Source: Ptychodera flava
Lineage: Eukaryota; Hemichordata; Enteropneusta; Ptychoderidae
Direction: 5' to 3'
DNA length: 64,000 bases
NCBI RefSeq assembly: GCF_041260155.1
Contig: NW_027248378.1
Coordinates: 62,001-126,000 of the forward strand
Within the stretch, counting starts at the first letter, position 1, and each line of letters starts with the position of its first letter. The notes under the pieces are model-generated. The model searched no databases and was not told the DNA's origin. It saw only the letters and a list, made by a program, of their open reading frames with translations. Made by a program: the position numbers and the translations under genes. Of the stretch, positions 60,909-64,000 are shown piece by piece.

Positions 60909-62346
60909 GAAAACACTTCTAAACTTCACCTAGCGCCAGATTAAAGGAGAAGAGCCTTTAATATTATTGTTGAAATAAAATGTTTAATTAAAAACCCAAT
61001 CGATACATTATTTATTATTGTATAGAGATTTGACTTAGCGAGAGGATTAAAGTTTGCTTATGTAACGAAAAAAATGTGAGGAAGATACATACACCACGTG
61101 AAGAAAACACACATTAAAATCGTGTTCGTGGACAGGGATAGCATCTTTAATAATGTTTCCTATTTCACTTAATTCTATATGTCGCATTTGCGGTTGAAAT
61201 CGATTTCGAAAATTGTCGTTCCCGTAAAAAAGCGCTCGTGAACATTTAGAATCCTCAAATATATGTATTGAAATGACCCTACAACTAAAATATATGTGTT
61301 AAAATACATTAAATTTATATTTTAATCAATTATTGAGCTCGTTTAAAATTGGCTCAAAAATCCATTCCCGATACTACTATTTATTTTGTCGCAACAGTCC
61401 GCAGTATACAAAGGAATGACAAGACCCTGCGATGTAAATATTTCACAAGCTTTGAGATTCTGTCTTTACGCCGATAATATGAATTACTGAAACTTTTGTA
61501 AAGTGCTAACATTCAAATTGTTGTATTTTGCGTTTCATTGGAAATACCTTCGAGACGATAATATTTTTCAATTGAAAATTCAATTCATAAAAAGCGAAGT
61601 CAGTCGACGGAAACTCGCCCTCAGCGTTCAGTTACTGTTATAACTTGTTGAGCTTTGACCAATGAGAATGTTTACAAGAGTTTCATTAAAGCTGTCCCGT
61701 CGCAAAGGATAGATCTTATAGGAAATACCGAACAGAATATCTCGTGATAAAGCCATATTTTGTGCTGGTAAGTTGTAATCTACGCATTTGTTTCGTTAAT
61801 GAAAGAATAGATTGTTGTCCGTGGAAGCAACTGTATGAAAATTTCATTTTTCTTACTCACAAACAAGTTGGATGATTTCGGCAGCATAAAGCTCTGTGTT
61901 AAGTTAGTCAGTGACATGAATAAAGAAATACAAACATTTTAATGTCAGTGTACAAATAATCACGTTGTAGTTTATTTTAACCGCTGAATTACTGTTGTTA
62001 ATCAATGCTATTTTAAACTGACATCAGGTGAATAGTCGGGTAACTGGACTCTTAGAGAATTCATTCGCAAGCAATAGCAACAATTTGCAACTTCTTCTTG
62101 AGTTGTAGTATTTTCTAATTATGGTAGCGTGGCATAAAGACAATTATGAGGCCAGAAGACAAGATTTGGTTGTGGTGTTTAATTCGTTTACTGATATAAA
62201 ACCAATGATGACAAGGTACATCCTAATTGCGCAAAGTTTGTAAGGAAATGAATATTTAAATGTGGTAAATAAGAGGAATAAACTCTAGATAAACATACTG
62301 AACACAATTGGAACTATTTTGTGATTATAAGATCTTGAGCATTTTG
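60909..62346. other. no gene recognised; possible promoter near 61600-61790
   Basis: 61600-61790 has a CCAAT box (GACCAATGAG) and ends GTGCTG|GTAAGT, a splice-donor-like site, so a non-coding first exon is conceivable. A lone half-TIR (AACACAATTGGAACTATTTT) lies at 62301. Confidence 0.3.
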
Positions 62347-63034
62347 AACACGATTGGAACTAATTTGGGATAATTGGATTGGAAACATTTCTCAAGAATT
62401 TTAGAAATTTGTCTAATATTACACTACATTTCTTACCATCTTTAAAATTTTATTCAAAATTTACGATGCTGTTGAATTGTTATGAGTAAGAATCAGTGCA
62501 TGATAGTATCTAATGCAATATTGTTCAAAACATTTGAACAATATTCATATTTGAATGAAAATATGAGAGTTTGTCTGTAGTATCTTCATTACTGAAACAG
62601 TAGTAATAATCTCAGTTTGTCACTTTCCTCGACCAAAATGAAGATTTTCGATTGATTTACAGTTAAGTCAGTCAGGGTCAACTAAAATGTGCCCTGACTC
62701 AATTTAATGTTTTAATAAGCCTTAGATTCACGAAAAAGTCAGGGATATTTCAAAAGTGCCCTGACTCAAAAGTCGTTAAGTAGAGAAATTTTCAGCATTT
62801 TGTCTCATTTCTTGAGTACATTTACATAAAAATGAACTTTTTCATTAAAATGAATCCGATGAAAAAGGTATGCAAAATCGTTGTGTTTTCGTTGTTTTGT
62901 TCGATGAGAACAATATTTCAAATTTTACACTATTCTATCATTTTGTAAAATTTGAGCTGTAAAAATTTCGATTTCGTTACATTTTTCTAATAATTACTCT
63001 CATCCAATTTTCCCAAATTAGTTCCAATCGTGTT
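62347..63034. mobile_element. TIR element AACACGATTGG, long copy (688 bp)
   Basis: Left AACACGATTGGAACTAATTT and right AAATTAGTTCCAATCGTGTT are inverted over about 33 bp. TTTG at 62343-62346 and 63035-63038 could be a 4-bp duplication. The interior holds paired GTCAGGG/CCCTGAC motifs at 62673-62766 but no coding frame. Confidence 0.75.
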
Positions 63035-63654
63035 TTTGTTGTAATCTATTTAAAAATCACGAATCTAACAGTGTTTTTGTGTGAAGACGAGGGCAAATTT
63101 TATAAATTATTGATAATTGCACAATCATCAAATACACCTATAACAAATTTTACATTTTTGTCTAGCTTTTCGCACTCTCAGGAAAGGAGAACTCATTAAA
63201 TGTAACTGATTTGTCAATTTTGTTTAGGTTTAAGTGAAAATACAAATTCCTTTCCATGGCTGATTTGTAGGCATTTGCTTTTCTCACCGAACGATGCATG
63301 ATAAAATTTAAATTTTCGATGGTAAAATTGCCTTCTACCTCTATCCAAATCAGTTCTGCTGTAGTGTATGTTTTTTTGGTGATCTCTCTTTGAAATGATT
63401 TGGTAGATGTTAAGAAAATGACTTGTACATTTATTTATTTCATATACAAGGAAATGAGACCTGGTAAATTTGATAAAACTACCCTTTTCTTGTGCTTGTG
63501 CTAATTAATGCTGGAAAATTTTTAAAAATCACTGCACTATTTCAGCCCTTCTATAAAAAATAAGCTCTTTTTGGTAGATGCAAAGAAATGTAATCAATAT
63601 CATCTGTCTGTTCAAACCTTTAAAATATTAACGGCAAAAACCAACAGTTTTTGT
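63035..63654. other. no gene recognised
   Basis: AT-rich; nothing identified. Confidence 0.45.
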
Positions 63655-64000
63655 CTGGAATCTTTAGGGACTGTGCAGAGATGTCTTTGCAGCTTTCAGG
63701 GACCACTCCGAGGAGACCCTAAATCTTTTAGAGACCACACTGACATGACCTTGAAACTTTCAGGGACCACCCAGATGAGTCCTTGAAACTTTTAGGGACC
63801 ACCCAGATGTGACCCTGAATCTTTCAAGGACTATCCTGATGTGACATTGAAACTTTCAGGGACCACCGAGATGAGTCCTTAAAACTTTCAGGGACCACCC
63901 AGATGAGTCCCTGAAACTTTCAGGGACCACCAGATGTGACCCTGAATCGTTAGGGACCACCCAGATGTGACCCTGAATCGTTGAAGGACTATCCTGGTGT
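63655..64000. repeat. minisatellite, ~32-35 bp unit, continuing past the window
   Basis: About ten units of the type GGGACCACCCAGATGAGTCC followed by TTGAAACTTTCA, with variants GATGTGACCCTGAATC and an alternate AAGGACTATCCTGATGTG. Runs to the last base. Confidence 0.9.

Overview
This is animal (metazoan) DNA, not bacterial. It is AT-rich, coding exons are sparse and split by GT-AG introns, and microsatellites and transposable elements (TEs) fill much of the window. The TE set (tyrosine-recombinase DIRS/Ngaro-like element, ISL2EU-type DNA transposon, several CR1/Jockey-group LINEs, a gypsy element with integrase directly after protease, a Penelope-like RT fragment) fits a marine invertebrate. 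The gypsy pol order hints at a deuterostome, but I cannot name a species. All family names come from reading motifs by eye; no database was searched.

Layout. 1-10.4 kb: mostly anonymous, with a decayed coding-like patch, a truncated MITE and a GATA array. 10.8-25.7 kb: a four-level nest. A DIRS/Ngaro-like retrotransposon (split direct repeats, gag, RT-RNase H, tyrosine recombinase) is interrupted inside its RNase H codons by a 10,410-bp DNA transposon with 111/112-bp terminal inverted repeats (TIRs) and an AT target duplication. That transposon carries two convergent genes: a SWIM zinc finger/YqaJ nuclease gene on + and a THAP + DDE transposase on -. Between them sits a LINE on -, whose reverse transcriptase is split by a 219-bp MITE. 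Removing each insert by eye, with one copy of its target duplication, restores the reading frame of its host at the junction.

25.8-29.9 kb: a decayed gypsy element (gag, protease, integrase, no RT), two MITEs and one possible host exon. 31.4-36.0 kb: a LINE 3' end, then two head-to-tail copies of a roughly 2-kb repeat made of ~220-bp units rich in DR1-type AGGTCA direct repeats and ending in covarying hairpins. 36.7-37.9 kb: three clean exons that look like the 3' end of a host gene. 38.4-39.6 kb: C-terminal half of a transposase-like protein. 39.8-42.4, 46.6-48.4 and 51.5-53.4 kb: degraded CR1/Jockey-group LINEs, the last again split by the 219-bp MITE. 42.9-43.1 kb: two adjacent strong hairpins. 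45.7-46.1 kb: two tRNA-derived SINE-like copies. 53.9 kb: one exon of a RecQ-like helicase. 59.9-60.9 kb: a Penelope-like RT fragment between 185-bp direct repeats. The right end holds a TIR element and the start of a minisatellite that runs off the window.

Functionally, nearly everything recognised is mobile DNA. The only long uninterrupted gene is the THAP-DDE transposase; its partner nuclease is one frameshift from intact. The best host-gene candidates are the three exons at 36.7-37.9 kb.
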